From assembly GCA_021613335.1 (NCBI GenBank), contig JAJTWR010000359.1, positions 105,001 to 169,000 on the forward strand: a stretch of DNA of 64,000 nucleotides. The letters are read 5' to 3'. Shown here in pieces: positions 12,180-29,229 of this stretch (position 1 is its first letter; every line of letters begins with the position of its first letter). This stretch comes from Whitmania pigra. Taxonomy: Eukaryota > Annelida > Clitellata > Hirudinida > Haemopidae. A program made the translations under genes and the position numbers. Below the pieces are notes generated by a model, which was not told where the DNA came from, did not search any database, and was given only the letters and a program-made list of their open reading frames with translations.

Positions 12180-14578
12180 AATAGTGGTTGTTCTTCTGTC
12201 CATTTATTGACATTTAATAGACTGCTTAAAGAATCAAACTCTCAAGGTAACTCTGACAACAATAAATAAAACCCGGTTACGGGGGCAGTCACCAGCCCTA
12301 ATGCTTGTACTTGGTGCAATATTCCGTTTCCACGAGAACATTGCGAAGTAACAGAAATCGTTTGATGATATTTATTTGGAAGTTACATACTTCAAAATTG
12401 TGAGCGATGTATTTTATGTGTAACTTAGTGAAATGTAATCGAATGCAAAGAAACTAAAGCTAGTCTCTGATATATGGGCACCATGAATATATTATTGTTA
12501 TATTATTAATTAATAATTTATTATTATTATTATTGTTATTATTACTAGAGTTCGAACATGACTAGCAAATAATTATTTACATTTAATTATTTATTTATTA
12601 TTTATTAGTTGACAAGAAAGAAGACTAGGCCAAACAGTTGCACAATGAAATCGCACTGCCATCCGATTGATTGGTCGTGGCACTATTGAATAGCATTCGA
12701 AACCTGCTTTTTTATACTTTCTTTCGTTTAACTCTGATGAGTTCTTCAGAAATCTTACGAATAAATTTAAACATAATTTGGTAAATTTTAAAGTTAGAAA
12801 TAACGTAATTAAACAACAACACGACTTCAACAATTATTCAAACATTTAAATTATTAATTATGTTGTAAATTAGCGTTTCATTTGGAATCACGAATAATTG
12901 CTTTTTCGCTAAATTGACTCACATTCAAAAGTTCATGCACTCAAGATGCTGAAACATTTCAACGTGAGAAGATGATATTTTCGCAAAAGGAATTTATAAT
13001 AGAATGAAGTTATAGTTACAAATAAATTTATATTAATTTTAAACATATGCTAATTATTAAAACCATTCAAATTTTTTTGTGGGGGTACTTTCTGGAATTG
13101 TATAAACATTTTTAGTGATTGTTGTTGATATTGCGCTTTATAACATATCCCGTCGCTTAACATTAAAAAATTAATATTTGCCATATCTTTTATAAGCGAT
13201 GAACTTCCCCATCAATGGGGTTTTCCATATTTTTAACGTTTCAGGCTACGAGCGCCAGGTGCAAACTGTTGATTGGAGCCACTTCTATGTCTACTGTTTT
13301 TCTTTTGTGTATTTTAATAAAAATTTATTGAACTCCAATAAAACAATAAAGAGTATTGTCCATTCGAGAATAAATACCCTTAGATGGGACATGTTACAGT
13401 AAAACAATTAATTGCAATAATCTATCTTGTCAAACTGATCAAAATTCCGAGCAAGTAAAGCGGAACAACAAAGATGTAGGAACAGATCTCCCATGCAACA
13501 AATTTTTAAAAAAGTGAATTTAAGTTTGTCTTTTAAAACAGCTTACAGACTTAATGTAGAATGGGAAAAGATAATGTGATTATGATCTGTGGCAGCTTAG
13601 AAAACTCTAAAGCTAAAGAAATGAAAACAGGTTTACCAAAGACCTTTCGTAATATCAACAACAGAGGCTTAATCCATTATTCTCCCAAGAAAAAAAATTC
13701 TCGAAAAGAAAAACGCTTTTTTCAAAAAATACTAGGGAATTTAACAACTAATGATTTCTTTGATCTTTGATTAATCTTACATCAATTATTGATTAATTAA
13801 TAGTTTTAAAAAAGAAGTACGCCGATAACAAATTAACAGTCAAATGTAATCCACTGATTAAGTGGATCAAGTAGTTTGATTTTATAAAAAAATTATTATG
13901 CTTTTTTAGGAAAAAGTAAAATTATTGTTAATGTTCGGTTCACTCATTCACTTCAAGCCAAGATTTTCTCAGTTGAAACCATCAAACTTTTTTACCATCA
14001 ATAACTTTATCGTTATCTTTTCCTTTAATGCCGAAATGGCCACGCAATTTACCATTAACCGGTTTATAGTCTTTAATCTTAGAGTCCACCATATGTGACA
14101 ATTAAAATTTACAGTGCAACTAAATATCGACATTGCTTCAGTAAGTAATCAAGGAAAATAACTCAAATTTAATAACCATGAAATAAATTATTATTGTTGC
14201 TAAAAATTTTTAGCGACCAGTCGGAAGATTAATCAGTTAGATATGCAGAATATTTAAATATCAGAAGATTTAATCAACGAAGGCAAACGTCCTCACTTAT
14301 TGTTAGTAAAACACTGAAAGTTTGGGAACAATGGCCTCCGGCATTATATCACGCTATGCCTAAAATTTAATATATTATTCTGATGTTCCTTTCAAGATAA
14401 GTTTCCGTATTTGTAGACAATATTTTATATCTAGCTGGAAGTTTATAAAATAAAGTCGATTGTCATTAACTTGTTGTCTTCAAATAACAAAGTTTAGGAC
14501 TTGTTCCACCAAAGCCAGATATAATTTGTAACTCTAGTAGACGATAAAAGATGTGCATTTTGCGGCGAAGATCAAACT
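12180..14578. other. Gene-poor spacer
   Basis: No supported exon. The part just after the array (12270-12330) has a GC-rich scrap (CCCGGTTACGGGGGCAGTCACC) of transposon-end character. A minus-strand open frame at 12833-12591 begins with a hydrophobic, signal-like stretch and lies upstream of the Wnt gene, but it shows no Wnt motif and no convincing donor, so I do not join it. Confidence 0.4.
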
Positions 14579-14589
14579 ATTCGTGATTT

Positions 14590-15330
14590 CCTGTTGCTCC
14601 CACGCCCTTCCACGTAGAAGATACACGGCGCCACAACCGATTCTTGGAGGTTATTGCAGAAATAATTAAGACTGCTTGTTTCAAAGCAAATGCTCGAGAG
14701 TCTGTGCCGCAGAGAAGAGTGTACTTGTTCCCAATGCATCAAGAAAAAATATCTTTGAGAAGGCCAATAACTGGTGTGCTGCAGCAGATCTGGCAGGTTT
14801 AAAGCACTATCCCCAATACAATATATATGCTTAAGGACAGCGGCAAAAGGCCGGATTTGGTGGTTACGTCTGTCAAGTCACACACCGCAATCTTGGTGGA
14901 ACTAACGGGGAGGGCAGGATGGAGGAAAGCAACGCATTCAAGTGCAGTGAATATATCGACCTGACACAGGACTTGAGGGACCAAGAATACGTCGTGCAAT
15001 TCTTCGCAATAGAAGTAGGCACACAAGGCCTGATTGGAAGATCCCTGTAGCATTTTTTATGAAAATCGGCCTGTCATGCAAGGAGAGAACAAAGTTCATG
15101 AAAATAGTGTCCGAGACTGTCGAGGCATCTTTTCGGTCACAGGAACTCCAAACTGTAAGTTCGCGAGGCAGGGGGAAAGACACCTCGATTTGTCGCCCCA
15201 CGAAATCCATAAATTTTCTCGTGGCTTGTGAGCTACGTTGGAAACCAATATGAAAATGCGATAGTTCGTTTTTGCCTGACGGACACCTGTCTGATCAACC
15301 AGCCCGGCCCGGAGAGTATAAGGAGATTTC
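14590..15330 (+). mobile_element. Remnant of a reverse-transcriptase element (post-RT tail)
   Basis: A GC-richer island in AT-rich DNA. Plus-strand pieces in several frames read RRHNRFLEVIAEIIKTACFK, then KRPDLVVTSVKSHTAILVEL, then EVGTQGLIGRSL. This order (RHDxxL..., RPDLV...ELT, then EVGxxGxxG) is the region that follows the RT domain in a widespread group of animal non-LTR-type ORFs. Frameshifts and stops make it a pseudogene. No RT catalytic motif is present in the fragment, and no target-site duplication was found. Confidence 0.5.
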
Positions 15331-16341
15331 AAGGACCGATATTATCCTCTGAGGATTCCGTCGGGGCTCGACAAGAGTTATTAATCTATTAATGATAGAA
15401 ATCTGTTATGTATATAAATCTATTATGATAGAAACTCGAGAGTTAATTAAGCGAACAGTCGATAATATCTATCAAGTTAGTATAATAATATCTTTAAATT
15501 TATATTTTTAACTGTAGTACAAAATGGGCCTTGATCAAAGGGAACCAAGAGTTCTTTGAAATACCTAAATGTTCCATGTAAACGATCTCCTATTATACTT
15601 CAGCGAATCAAGGAATTTCTAGAACGATGTTTTAATATCTAATTTTTTCCATTTTGGTGCATATTCTCGCATGACATTTTATAATCCACACCTGATAGGA
15701 TTCGCCATGAACATAAACAATAGAAGTGAATTGATTGAATTCCATTTTTAAATCAAATTAAATACTTATCCAATGTAATGTAATAAAAAGAAAACCTTCA
15801 CGAACTAAGGAGGTTTACAAGCTTTGAAAGGTGAGCAAGCATGAAGTCTCGTTCATCATTTCAGCTGTCAGGTCATGAAAACATTGAAACTTAACATTTC
15901 CATCCTTGGTTTCACTTTTCAATGGAGTTTAAAATGATGTCTTAGAAGCGTGAGAATATACTTTCCAGTTTAATAGTTATAAATATTTTGTGACATTTTT
16001 AATAAAAAGAATATGGAAAACACTTTTCATCTATTTAAATTTTTAAGTTTACTAAGACTGTTTTTTTATTTTTTAATTATTTGAATTTATTTATAAAACT
16101 ACATGAAATTGTAATTCGTTTTATTGTTCTGCTCCGAAACATGAAATTTCATTTAAAAGCTCTTTCAGTGGCAAAAGGGTTAAAGATCAAAATTAATTAT
16201 TTGAATCCCGCTATAACAACAAACATTTTCAAAATTTAAACTCGAAAAACAAACCTTGATGTTTGCTATTTATCATTCTAAATGCTTTATTTTTAGATAA
16301 TGTTATTTAAAATGTATCTTATTTCAACATCTTCATATACA

Positions 16342-16453
16342 TTTATAACAATAGCTTCATAATAACGTCTTTATAACAGTAACTTCATAACAATATCTTT
16401 AAAACAATAGCTTCATAACAACGTCTTTATAACAATAGCTTCACAACAATATA
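16342..16453. repeat. 28-bp tandem repeat, four units
   Basis: Four successive units of the type TTTATAACAATAGCTTCATA followed by ACAACGTC, with a few substitutions between units. Period 28 bp, seen directly by aligning successive TTTATAAC starts. Confidence 0.8.
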
Positions 16454-18861
16454 TTTATAATAAACTTTCTTGATTGTTCAACATCTCAGTGAAAGTCAGA
16501 CTATTTAATCTCTCATTTAATTCTAATACTTAACAATATTTTAAAATTCATGCCGCGGATTTCGAAATTAGAGGCAGGAATAAATAAAAATGGCTTGCAG
16601 GGATTACTCCTTAATCAAGAATTTATAACTTTTTATAACAATATTTTCTAGCATAGCTTCATTTTCCAGTGGGAATATTAAGCATATATTTGGGAAAAGG
16701 AGTAGGTATTTATTAAAAGTCCACAAGGTCACAAATGACTTTACAAAGTAACGCACCAGTCATATCTAATATTATTAACCAAATTAACGAAATAATTCTT
16801 AAAACTGAAAGATGTATTGAACTTTTTCTTATTTATCATACTACATATTTTTTTAAATAAATTTTAATTGTTGCACGATATTTTTAAATAGTGGAGGCCT
16901 GGATCAGCTAAAATACGATGTGGATTTTGAAATTTTAGGCAGAAATGAAGAAAAGATTTTTGCAGGAATTACTTCTTTAACAGGGTGTGATTGTTTAATT
17001 TTTAATTATTCCCCTATTGAACACAAACTGTCAATATTTGCAATCGATTGATTCATTGCATTCATCATTTCGTGAATAAGCGATGGACAGATGAAGGAAT
17101 GAATGTGATGTCCCAAACATTTTAAATTAACTTTAAACTGACAAGGCGCCGCATTCAATAAGCGTTCTAAATTTAACATCAACTTTGAAACAACTGAATT
17201 TGATTGACAAGTTTTGAAAATGTTGCCACCTAGAAATTTCTCGAAACGTGTCGAAAAGCCTTGCACTTTCTCACTTATTGTTCAAATCATTTTTATTTTT
17301 ATTTATCTATTACATGATTTATGGGCTTGTATGCGATGATGTTGTGAAAGTTTTATCTCCGATTGTCGGGCATCAAATTTCTTGTTTATTTCTTTCTATG
17401 ATGAAGTTTTTATGATTAATAAACTTCAGTTGATTGCTCGTCATAATCTATTTGCAATCAACATCCTCATCGTCATCGTTAATTTCAACATGATCTTTAT
17501 TTTTTACCTTTCGCATTTTACATCATTAAAGATAGACAAAATTTGTTTTCATTAAAAATCATGCAAGTAATAATTCATAACTTTTAATTTATTATTATTA
17601 ATATAATAAATAAAAATAATATATTCATTTATTTATTTACTTATTTAGATTGAAATTTAGTAAATCCCTCAGCAATTAGAGTGATTTTAAAAAGGCCATT
17701 TGCTTCCCGCAACAGTACATTATTTCACTATGATAACACAAGAGGTTCTCAGCAATCAAAACAATGTTTTCGTTCTAGGAAAAAATCTTTCCAATTTTTT
17801 GCGGTTAAAAGTGAAGGAATAATTTCGACCTCACCACCATGATCCTTTGACCTTGACCCGAGAGACCAGCAGTAGGAGAATGGTTGCCATAAAAATGACT
17901 TTTGAACTCATGTCCGCTTGAATTGTGAAATAATTTCTTATAATATAATATAATATAATATCTTGTAAATTAAACGTGTTTATGCGTTTATCTAAGATTT
18001 TACTGTTTTAATTTTGTTTATATCATAAATCATATTAATTTAAGCATAAATAATAAGATGGCCATCAATTCACTACAATCCAGGGATTCATTCGCCGCTA
18101 CCGTCATTGATAAATTTTAATAAGCACATTAATAAATTTTAATACTGATATAATAATTACAAATTATAGGCCATAATTATGTTTAATTAGCAAACTGTCA
18201 TAATTGTTTTAACGCGTAATAACTATTGATAATCACAAAATTACAGCTGATGTTTGGAATCGCAAATGTTTTATTTATTCATGGTAATAAAAATTATTTC
18301 GAAACTTGTCTTTCCGCATATCCTATCATCATTTACTGAAATAATTCATACGAGAACGTATTCATATTAAATACGTTTAAATGTTGACAGTTAATTAATT
18401 GTTATTTTAGAAATTAAATAATTATACAAACTTCGTTTTGATTCAGATTCAGTTTCTCTTATACTAAGAATTCAGTTCATCATCTTACCATCATCGTCGT
18501 TGTCATTATCACCTCTACAAAATGAGGGAAGTGTGAGTAACGACGAAAGTGTTTTATAAGCCTCCTCTAGCATGCACACGTGAGACGCACAATTATTTTT
18601 TTTAAGTTTTTTAATTTTCAACAATTCTCAACTTCTTCCAACCTTAATGCAGTCAACATCGCATGTTGCATAAGTTATTGATAGTGGCTGATTATTAATG
18701 TGTTTGTAATGTTTATCATAAAGATTTTGAATTTGTGTGAATATTAGAGTATTTTAATATGTTATATGGTTGTAATTATAACACTGTTCGAAACAAATAA
18801 TTTGCTATATTTTCCAAAAATTTGCTACAAAACGAATGAAATAAAACGTTGCTTAAAAATT

Positions 18862-19050
18862 ACTTACATTTACTTACAAATTACTTACATTTACGTTTGC
18901 TTACAAATTACTTGCATTTACGTTTGCTTACAAATTACTTGCATTTATTTGATATTCAAAGTTACTTACATTTACATTTACATTTACTTACAAATTACTT
19001 ACATTTACGTTTGCTTACAAATTACTTGCATTTATTTGATATTCAAAGCT
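18862..19050. repeat. 27-bp based minisatellite with higher-order duplication
   Basis: Units built around GCTTACAAATTACTTGCATT joined by TTACGTTT or by TTTGATATTCAAAG. A block ending in TATTTGATATTCAAAG occurs twice, so the array shows a second-level duplication. Only low-complexity frames (Tyr/Leu/Ile) are open. Confidence 0.8.
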
Positions 19051-19679
19051 ACATTTTAATATTTTAAGACAACTGTCGCTTTAAAAAGAAACTTCGAAGC
19101 TTGGTGATGCTTAGCAAAATAAATTTCTGCACTGGTGTGAAGGCATCGGTGTGATGGCTAGACGTGTAGTATTTATAAACAAGTCCTGTACGGCCAGCTG
19201 TTATTTGGAAAGTTAAAAAGAAGATAGGCAAATTCATTCAAATCACTTCAGTTATTACGCATAATAGTTAAATTGTTATCAAATCAAGCGCTTCAAAAAT
19301 CTAATATGAAATAGAATCAGTTTATGCTGCAAAACGGATAAGTCCAGGAACAGAACCTGTCGGGATATTTAATAAAATAACTCAGTTGAACTCGCAATTC
19401 TCAGTGATGATTTGTGCCGCGAAAGAATCGCCGTCGCAAGTTCATAGTTGAAGTGAGGTATTGAGGTATTCAGCGGTAAATAGAGCGCTAGATAGGTCTG
19501 AGACGATCGTGCTTCCATTAATTGGTACAACCACCATAAACTTGTCAATGGTCTGAAGTGGTGCAAGAAGCTGTTGAATGAATTCAAGACTTGTGAATTG
19601 CAATTGGAGTATTAGTGTATTGTATTGTAATGTGTCTAATAGATGGCTATTTTAATTCGGTTATTTCAGTCCAGAGGTG

Positions 19680-20567
19680 CAGAGGCGTACCAAGGGACGA
19701 CAGGGACGGTCCAATGATGCCCTGCAGTATCTTCAATCAAAACGGATCGATCTGCAACAAAGTTCTGTCAAGCTCATAGCTTTGAGAAGTTGCCTTCTTC
19801 AGAAAAGAGAAAAGATGGCGGATAGTGCAATAGACGAATTCAAAAAACTCTGCTTGAAATGGGTATAAACATGGAGCGTCGAATGGATGGTGAAGGATTG
19901 AATGAAGCAGCACTGGGATTTGATGCCGAGTTGGGATGGGAAATCCTGTGTGTCGTAGACGGGTTGACTGAGGAAATATCTGAGCTGATTCCAGCATGTT
20001 TACAAACAAATACGCCATTTTCACATCGTCAAAGCTGTTTGATAATAATTACGATTGTCAGTCTGGCGTAGTTAATGAGGACACAGAGAAAGAAGAGTTC
20101 TTTGACGAACGGAAAAGATTGAAGTATTTTGTGAAAGCCTGTGGAAGCCTAACATCGATAAACCTCTTCAATTTTTGAGCTTCATTATGCCCCTAATATT
20201 GTGATCCTGCTGCGTACTAACTCAAGCTATTATTGTTGATAGCTGTGAACGCTCATTCTCCAAACTTAAGTTAATAAAAAACTACCTTCGATCATCGATG
20301 AGCCAGACAAGGCTTACAGACTTGATAGTCCTTTCTATAAAGAGGGAATTTGCCGATGGATTGAATTTTGAGACTGTTATAAAAAAAACTTCGCGGAGAG
20401 AAAAGCTTGGAATGTCTGTTTGTAAATTTTTAATTTGATTGTAGTTTCATGAAAATAAATAGTTGAGAGCTTTTCGAAATTTTAAAGGTTAACAGATTAT
20501 TAACGGTCAAGAAGGGGCTGCAAATCTTATGACCGCCCCGGGCGCAAAGAACGTTGTTGCGCCCCTG
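19680..20567 (+). mobile_element. Short hAT element (ZMYM1-like transposase remnant)
   Basis: Left end CAGAGGCGTACC and right end GTTGCGCCCCTG are imperfect inverted repeats. They are flanked by CAGAGGTG (19672-19679) and CAGGGGTG (20568-20575), an 8-bp duplication with one mismatch, as expected for hAT. Inside, the plus strand reads GINMERRMDGEGLNEAALGF and later SCERSFSKLKLIKNYLRSSM with RLTDLIVLSIKREFADGL, the hAT C-terminal dimerisation region. The reading frame is broken and most of the transposase is missing, so it is an internally deleted copy. A diverged relative is the outer element at 36802-40769. Confidence 0.8.
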
Positions 20568-22507
20568 CAGGGGTGCATTTAGAAATTGCTTTCAGCAGTC
20601 AATTTTTTTGTTGTTGAAAGAATATCACTATCTTTACTTAAAGCATTAATTGTAACTGTTATCACTTTATTTATAACTGTAACCTCCTAAATCTAGCCAA
20701 GATTTAATAATATGTTAATTTGTAGAGCTCCATAAGCGTCAGATTTATATTTAAATTAAAAAAAATATTTCCGGGGATTGAAAACGTACAAATTTGAATT
20801 CAATCACTAAAAAAAAGTTCGCATTCCGGAAGTTTTAATAAATGTCTTCCTCCAAGGACGCTTTGTAGTTATTCAAGCCGATACTAGAGTTAGCAACCGA
20901 TATTGCATCTCCTTCGCATGGGGTTTCGCAATTCTCTGAGAAAACTTACATTTAATAATGCATTAATTTTTTAAATCGTTAATTAGTAAACCATTAAGTT
21001 TTTATATAAATTTCCAAGAGTCCGATTTCTGGAAATATCTGGCCAGGAAGACTGATCATGATAACTCAAATCATCTTAATTATGCAACGGATTTTAATCA
21101 AATAAATATAAATAAATACAGACACATCACGATATGATCATTGTCGGTTAAGTTGTTGTGTTGGACTGGATTATTTCTGTGCTAACGCATACATATTTTA
21201 TGTCTAAATAAACATGGTAAATAAGTTTGATTTTCTTAACTAATAAGTATGATGCCTCGAATCCCGTTAGAGAGGACATCGAATTTGATCTGGTTACGCG
21301 CTCGTACGAAGAGGACAGACGTCATTGCGAGGCATGATGGCGTAATAGTTTTTTTTTTTGCAACTTGTGTTATGTTAACAAAAGTTTGCAAGCAAAGAAT
21401 TTGTCGCTAGCCTTAAGTAAACGAAAGATGGGAATCTTTATAAATGACATCTTGATGCCTTTGATACTCTAAGAAATTGTGCAAGTCATTCGATCCATCA
21501 GAGCTTCAACAATGTTGTCAAAGTTTTTGGTTTGAGGACGAGCGAATTGCTCAGAAACTTTGTTTATTTGTTTTCACTTCAACTTTTACCCCTCCCCACA
21601 AGATTTTGATCCTCAACCCCAGGTTTTTTTTATAACTTTACCTTATTTTATTTTTTGGACATTTTTCCTCTCTATGTCTTACCATTTTGATGTCGCTTTG
21701 GTCAATAAAACCACCTTAAATAAAGTTGCAGCCAAATAAAAATTTCCTTCACTTGTTATAAATTCGTATTTTATCGTGAATATTTATGATCATTCTTCCC
21801 AGTAAATCATAGTCCAACTTTTATTGCTGGATTTTTTGTATAAAAACAGTGAGTTATAGCCAGGTTGTCATGTGAATGAGAGATGATATACGTCCATGAT
21901 TAATCTCAGTGCATTCCTCGGTTGTCATCAAAAACAAACTTAAAAACCTCTACTTATTTCTAGTATTCAGTTACTATCTTTACTCAGAAATGCACTATTC
22001 CAAATACTCTAAGTTCATAGGTTGTTTAATAGCTTCCAACAGCATCTAAACAAGTCACCATTCTTGGACCCAAATAGCTTTATTAGGCAAAACAAGACCA
22101 AAGGGCTAAAACAATGCAGAAACACATTCACCATAACCTAAAGTGCTGTTTCAACACCTAAAACAATATTGCAATGCTTAAAACAAAGCAAAGAAACAAG
22201 CACTAAATACAACTTTCCAACTACTCATTTGGGGTGCACCCCCAGGTGATGGTTTCACATGCCCACATGCCAACCTAGCCCACAGGAATGATGTCAGGTA
22301 GGAGTGATGTGCAAGGGGTAGATCACCCCTGCATCCTATTCTCAAAAAATCAGCTAAATACAAACAGCAGGCAACAAAATGAAATACACTCGACTCATCA
22401 AACAAAGTGATTTCATTTAGTCATGGGACCATAAAACACCTTAGACCCTATCAAAGCATCAAATTATCCTTGGACATTTTAGGAGACAAAATGTAAGGTA
22501 TTTTATC
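20568..22507. other. Spacer downstream of KRTCAP2; no gene recognised
   Basis: No supported exon. A GC-richer patch at 21250-21340 (plus frame NPVREDIEFDLVTRSYEED) has the look of a decayed transposase or gag fragment but is too short to name. 22050-22200 carries loosely repeated ACACCTAAAACAATnTTGCA-type words. Confidence 0.4.
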
Positions 22508-22513
22508 TTTATT
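22508..22513 (-). promoter_or_regulatory. Poly(A) signal of KRTCAP2
   Basis: AATAAA on the minus strand, about 58 bp downstream of the KRTCAP2 stop codon. Position fits a short 3' UTR. Confidence 0.55.
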
Positions 22514-22570
22514 TCCATACGTGTGGCAAATTAACAAAATACGTCATTAGCAGGTCAACAGGAAACCAAA

Positions 22571-23597
22571 TCAGTTTTTCTTTTTGATGTTTTTTGTTGC
22601 TGCAACACTAGAAGCAACTGGTGCGACAAATGTCGTTTGTGAGAGCTTGTTCAAGTAGTAAATGTGGACCAATGAAAACAAAAAGCTGAAAGAACATTAA
22701 AAATAGTCTAAACGATGAAACTAAGATCCTTTAAAAATAAAAGTGGTTATTCTTCCATATTTAAAATATGCATATACTATATATTCATGTCCAAGAATAT
22801 TATTAGTTACCAACCAAGTCGTAACACAAACTCTGTGAACAAGTCCTGATGCAAACATTGCCACAAAAAGAGAGAAAACAACTAAAATATAAGAAGATCT
22901 TCTACATGACTAAGTTTAATTTTTGAAAAATTTTAATTATTAAGAAAATTGGTTGAATTAAATTCCCTTAAGTGAATGTGAAAAATAATGATCTTACTTT
23001 CAGGAATGAGTTGGGCCTGAAAACCTTTGCCAAATGCAATGTTTTCAAAATTACTAATGCACTGGTTGTAGAGTAAAGGTTAATAAATGGCTCTCTGTTA
23101 TAATCATTATAATTTGTTACTTAAACAATTACTGAAAAAGATACAGTCAGCAACAAGCAGAACAAAACGGATCCCAGTGCACCTCCGAGAATTGTCATCC
23201 ATTCATTAGCAGCAAGATGACTTTTGTATATTTGCATTCCAGCAAAAACAATAACACCCATCGTGGATGAAATGAGAAACGATGCACCAGATGATAATAC
23301 TGCTGTAAAAAATAAAGGTATATTCTTAAACTAAACGAACTGGGACAACAATCCCTATAAACATACGACACAATTATTGGATAATATTTACCATGACTTA
23401 TAACGAAAAATTACAATGAATATGAAATGGATTGTTAAAGCCTCTGTGCTCTCATAACCAACTCCGGCAGCAATTGTCAACTGGCCATTAGGCCAAATAA
23501 AATGTCCTTTAAAATGCAGACTAACTACTTTTATCCATCGTTCAACGTAAGTATCTAATTACAACAATTTGCAGAAATCTCAGCCCAACTAACCCAT
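22571..23597 (-). CDS. KRTCAP2: KRTCAP2, oligosaccharyltransferase subunit
   Basis: Small ER membrane subunit of the STT3A-type oligosaccharyltransferase, which links N-glycosylation to the Sec61 translocon. Five minus-strand coding exons join in phase: 23597-23594 (ATGG only), 23302-23145, 23061-22998, 22881-22815 and 22685-22571. The product is 135 residues (human 136). Signature segments are FAGMQIYKSHLAANEWMTI, NFENIAFGKGFQAQLIPE, MFASGLVHRVCVTTCF and HIYYLNKLS, with a lysine-rich KKKN tail. At least three hydrophobic segments are visible (around SSGASFLISSTMGVIVFAGM, GALGSVLFCLLLT and IVFSLFVAMFASGL). The first coding exon contributes just the start codon plus one base; its donor ATGG|GTTAGT restores Ala2 with the next exon. 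Confidence 0.95.
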
Positions 23598-25301
23598 CCT
23601 GCCACGAAGTATGCTGCCAATCACACGTCGATAGATCAGATCAACAGGCTAACGAAATTCAAATACGATAATAACCAGCGTTATAATTTAATATTATTTT
23701 AAAATAAAATGCAATAAAATATAATGTTTTTTACTGTCTTAATTTAAATATATAGATAAAACAAAATTTGAAGGTATCACCAAATATGTTTAGCTGAACC
23801 TAAATTAATTAAATTTATAATAACAAACAAATTTAAAATAACTTAACTAGAATAATTTTTCTAGTGGTTTCGGGTTAAGTGCCAAACTTTATAATCTGAA
23901 ACCACAAAAGGCATAATGGTCAAAGAGCGATTTTTTTTTGCTTTCTATCGATAATGAAAATAAATTTTAATAAACTATTAGAATAATAGTATTGAAAATC
24001 AATATTTCATCACTTAATGTGCCAACCTTTAAGATTCGATAGTATCCAGGTGGTTACTCAAAGAGAGGAAGCAGGCACGGGAAAAAGTACAAGTACCCAA
24101 GTGTTCAAGTACACGTATCCCAAAAAAACTCGTCGGCACGGGACATACGTTTATTATTTAGTACAGCATGCACTACAGGCACCTCGAGCTCAGTAATTTT
24201 TGAAGCATGAACTGTGTCAGATTTCAGATTCATCAGCTTCCATATCTTCTTCATCATTTAAAGTATCACGTTTGTAGTTTTCACCAGAATTAATTTTATT
24301 TCCAAGGCATAAAATAGAGCTTTCTTCTTATTTGCAGTGTTATCAGTTATAGCACAACTTATTCTTTGCTTAATGCAATGCTTTTCAAGCTTCGATTTCT
24401 TACATCTCTTATGTGAGGCCCACACATGTTATTAAAGCTGAACAACAAAGCAGCATAACCTAGGCTTATTAGAAGTATTAGATGTTAAGCCTAAGTATCT
24501 TAGGCTCATTTGCAAGATTTCAACTGTCACGTTAATTGTTTTAACATGAGTTTTTGAACCAATGATTTCTAAATGCATCCGTAGATGTTAAAATGCTATT
24601 AGTTATTGTTTTTCGAGAAACTGAAGTTTCAACTTTTGAAAGAAACAACTTTTTTGTTCACAACTGACAAATAAGGGACATCATTTCAACTATTTCCAAG
24701 GGGGCAAACCCTTTGACAACACAAGGAAATAAACTTTAACACGTTTAGTCAGGGGGGCTATTGTGACTCCTGTCCCCCCACCTTGACAATGTCTTTTTTG
24801 TTGAAATTGAGATCTATTACGATTTTGATCTTCGGTTGCTGCAAATAAAGTTGGTGACTTGTAATTGTTCAGAATTTGGATTTTTCCAGTTTTTGTTTTG
24901 TATATTCATGTCTGTGGTAAGTAAACTGCAAACTACAAGTCAATCTAACTATATTTACTTGTTGAAAGATTGCTCACATGTCCGTGTCTTTTGCTTTACA
25001 CAAATAATCGTCGAACCCAAACGAAACTTTTAGTAGTAAATTCGCCATTTTACTTAATCGATGAGTTTTCAGTGCCCAAGAATGCCTATAATAACTTAAA
25101 ACTTTGGGTCATTATCTCATGTCCTCTTTCCCAACCTAGGTTTAATGCTGTAGCAGAATCTTATTAATGTTCTCACTTAGCTAACAATGGAAAAATGTTA
25201 ATCCAGTTTCAACCAAACCACAGAGTCTACACAACACCAAAATCATTTTATTTTGTGACCTAAACTGAGTGACTTTGACATTACAACTCATTGTTTTGAT
25301 T
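23598..25301. other. Spacer with transposon scraps
   Basis: No exon supported. 24075-24145 holds AAGTACAAGTACCCAAGTG and TTCAAGTACACGTATCCC, the palindromic kind of sequence found near Tol2-like hAT ends. About 24675-24780 starts GGGACATCATTTCAAC and continues AGGGGGCAAACCCTTTG, a member of the same dispersed repeat family as 11368-11466. Confidence 0.5.
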
Positions 25302-25307
25302 TTTATT
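25302..25307 (-). promoter_or_regulatory. Poly(A) signal of the AFG2-like gene
   Basis: AATAAA on the minus strand about 40 bp past the stop codon at 25349-25347. Confidence 0.55.
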
Positions 25308-25346
25308 TAAGCTTCTTGTACCAGGATAGTATAATCTCAAAAATAT

Positions 25347-29229
<3,883 letters not shown>

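Larger units (their letters stand above)
15340..19670. other. Gene-poor spacer with two minisatellites
   Basis: No exon with family resemblance on either strand. Contains the tandem repeats annotated at 16342-16453 and 18862-19050. An open frame at 17266-17006 (minus) and others are short and carry no recognisable motif. Confidence 0.4.

Noticed and set aside
12591..12833. Minus-strand frame with a signal-like start upstream of Wnt5
   Set aside because: Considered as the missing Wnt first exon, but it has no donor in a usable phase and no Wnt sequence.
22178..22405. 75-codon minus-strand frame below KRTCAP2
   Set aside because: Lies beyond the KRTCAP2 stop and poly(A) signal, with no motif.
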